Shown here piece by piece: positions 5,288-5,320 of a stretch of DNA of 5,320 nt (positions are counted from its first letter, which is position 1; each line of letters starts with the position of its first letter). Below the pieces are notes generated by a model that worked only from the letters and a program-made list of their open reading frames with translations, had not been told where the DNA came from and did no database searches. The translations under genes were made by a program, and so were the position numbers. The stretch is from an uncultured Selenomonadaceae bacterium. Lineage in GTDB: Bacteria; Bacillota; Negativicutes; Selenomonadales; Selenomonadaceae. The stretch lies in assembly GCA_905236255.1 (NCBI GenBank), contig CAJOPK010000243.1, positions 1 to 5,320 of the forward strand, read 5' to 3'.

Positions 5288-5320
5288 GGTCAAGCCGCCC
5301 TTATTCTCAAAGGGCTGTCC
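5288..5320. repeat. Intergenic element resembling 843-876 (member 3), at the right edge
   Basis: The plus strand begins GGTCAAGCCGCCC and ends AAAGGGCTGTCC. It contains a 6-bp internal hairpin, GCCCTT (5297-5302) with AAGGGC (5310-5315). Its ends match those of the elements at 843-876 and 4052-4077 in complement orientation. On the minus strand its GGCTTGACC would present a TTGACC -35-like box towards dmlA, but no good -10 hexamer lies 15-19 nt downstream. It may continue beyond the window. I see no convincing dmlA promoter in 5220-5320. Confidence 0.35.

Overview
This is a bacterial chromosomal segment carrying four ordinary metabolic or envelope genes. The strong purine-rich Shine-Dalgarno sites, a TTG start, near-consensus sigma-70/sigma-A promoters, very AT-rich gaps rich in AAAATTTT-type tracts, and the short (about 410 aa) malic enzyme fit an anaerobic Firmicute. 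Something like the Negativicutes is plausible, but that is an impression and not a placement. I see no insertion sequence, phage gene, CRISPR array, tRNA or rRNA.

Layout. At 1-734 (minus) is the N-terminal part of a membrane-anchored polysaccharide deacetylase that runs off the left edge. The gap at 735-1005 holds a divergent promoter pair: one for the deacetylase (771-799, minus) and one for phosphoglucomutase (872-900, plus). It also holds an 8-bp inverted repeat whose right arm supplies most of the pgm -35 box. The pgm gene (1006-2622, plus) follows a leader of about 100 nt with a GC-rich hairpin and ends at a clear intrinsic terminator (2667-2694). A separate promoter (2752-2779) drives a malic enzyme (2821-4053, plus). 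A second, convergent gene (4152-5219, minus) encodes a D-malate/tartrate-type decarboxylating dehydrogenase (DmlA family). The two genes share a long, perfectly paired bidirectional terminator (4095-4130). The dmlA leader (5220-5320) has a hairpin, a possible 14-codon leader ORF overlapping the dmlA start, and an element resembling the repeats near 843 and 4052.

How they fit together. Malic enzyme and DmlA both oxidatively decarboxylate malate to pyruvate and CO2, the first using L-malate and the second (by family) D-malate. The right half therefore looks like a small malate-to-pyruvate module. Pgm interconverts glucose-6-phosphate and glucose-1-phosphate and so feeds nucleotide-sugar and polysaccharide synthesis. 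A divergently transcribed polysaccharide deacetylase is compatible with an envelope or exopolysaccharide role, but divergence alone does not prove a link.

I found no evidence of a new biological system. The items most worth a second look are the three related short intergenic elements, the dmlA leader architecture, and the juxtaposition of two malate-decarboxylating enzymes.
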